Shown one piece after another: positions 63,926 through 64,000 of a DNA stretch of 64,000 nucleotides. Position 1 is the stretch's first letter, and each line of letters begins with the position of its first letter. A program made the position numbers and the translations under genes. This stretch comes from Symbiodinium natans. Taxonomy: Eukaryota > Sar > Dinophyceae > Suessiales > Symbiodiniaceae. The notes below the pieces were generated by a model. That model was not told the DNA's origin, made no database searches, and was given only the letters and a program-made list of their open reading frames with translations. The stretch is taken from positions 163,239-227,238 of the forward strand of contig CAJNDS010002390.1 of assembly GCA_905221605.1 (NCBI GenBank). The letters run 5' to 3'.

Positions 63926-64000
63926 GATGTGAAACGGCTTTTGTTGTTTGCCTTCTTTATCAAGCCCTACTGAGAACGGGCCCGTCTGTTTACGACTCAG

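Noticed and set aside
1-64000. tRNA, rRNA, CRISPR array, bacterial operon signals
   Set aside because: None seen on reading. The regular tandem repeats are telomere-type or microsatellite, with no spacer/repeat alternation.

Overview
Nuclear DNA of a dinoflagellate, probably a Symbiodiniaceae-type alga (inference). Three things point there. Recognisable genes are cut into tiny exons whose junctions obey the dinoflagellate rule of AG|G acceptors with GC, GA or GT donors. The telomere-type repeat is TTTAGGG. There is also a ubiquitin-like/RCC1-like repeat protein of a kind I associate with these algae. Nothing bacterial, phage-like or organellar was seen, and no rRNA, tRNA or CRISPR.

Layout. 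About a hundred short tracts of TTTAGGG or its complement CCCTAAA are scattered from about 1.2 kb to the end, separated by islands of 50-300 bp of ordinary sequence. Reading the islands on the minus strand and joining them at phase-compatible splice sites gives three split genes and one intact one, all on the minus strand: (1) a class I/II PLP aminotransferase, 17 exon pieces from 18.71 kb down to 1.31 kb; (2) an intronless ubiquitin-like/RCC1-like repeat gene, 27.59-26.16 kb; (3) a CAMK-like Ser/Thr protein kinase, 13 core exons from 47.42 to 37.03 kb with two likely N-terminal exons up to 48.01 kb; (4) a PDI-like ER thioredoxin-fold protein, 61.13-55.26 kb, with a possible signal-peptide exon at 63.07 kb. 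Exons are 21-126 nt. The introns hold the telomere-like tracts, microsatellites and several families of small inverted-repeat (MITE-like) elements.

Between these genes (18.7-26.1, 27.7-37.0, 48.0-55.2 and 63.1-64 kb) many islands read as exon-like on the minus strand, but I could not join them into a named protein; they are listed with low confidence. Chance open frames are common in this sequence, so homology and phase-matched joins carry most of the weight.

The most unusual content is evidence that the telomere-like tracts were inserted: an exact six-unit insertion inside an otherwise intact MITE, several tracts flanked by direct duplications of 9-25 bp, two flanked by inverted duplications, and a 17-bp duplication that copies the 3' splice site of a kinase exon. 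Minus-strand CCCTAAG and CCCCAAG variants also appear to supply the AG of several 3' splice sites.
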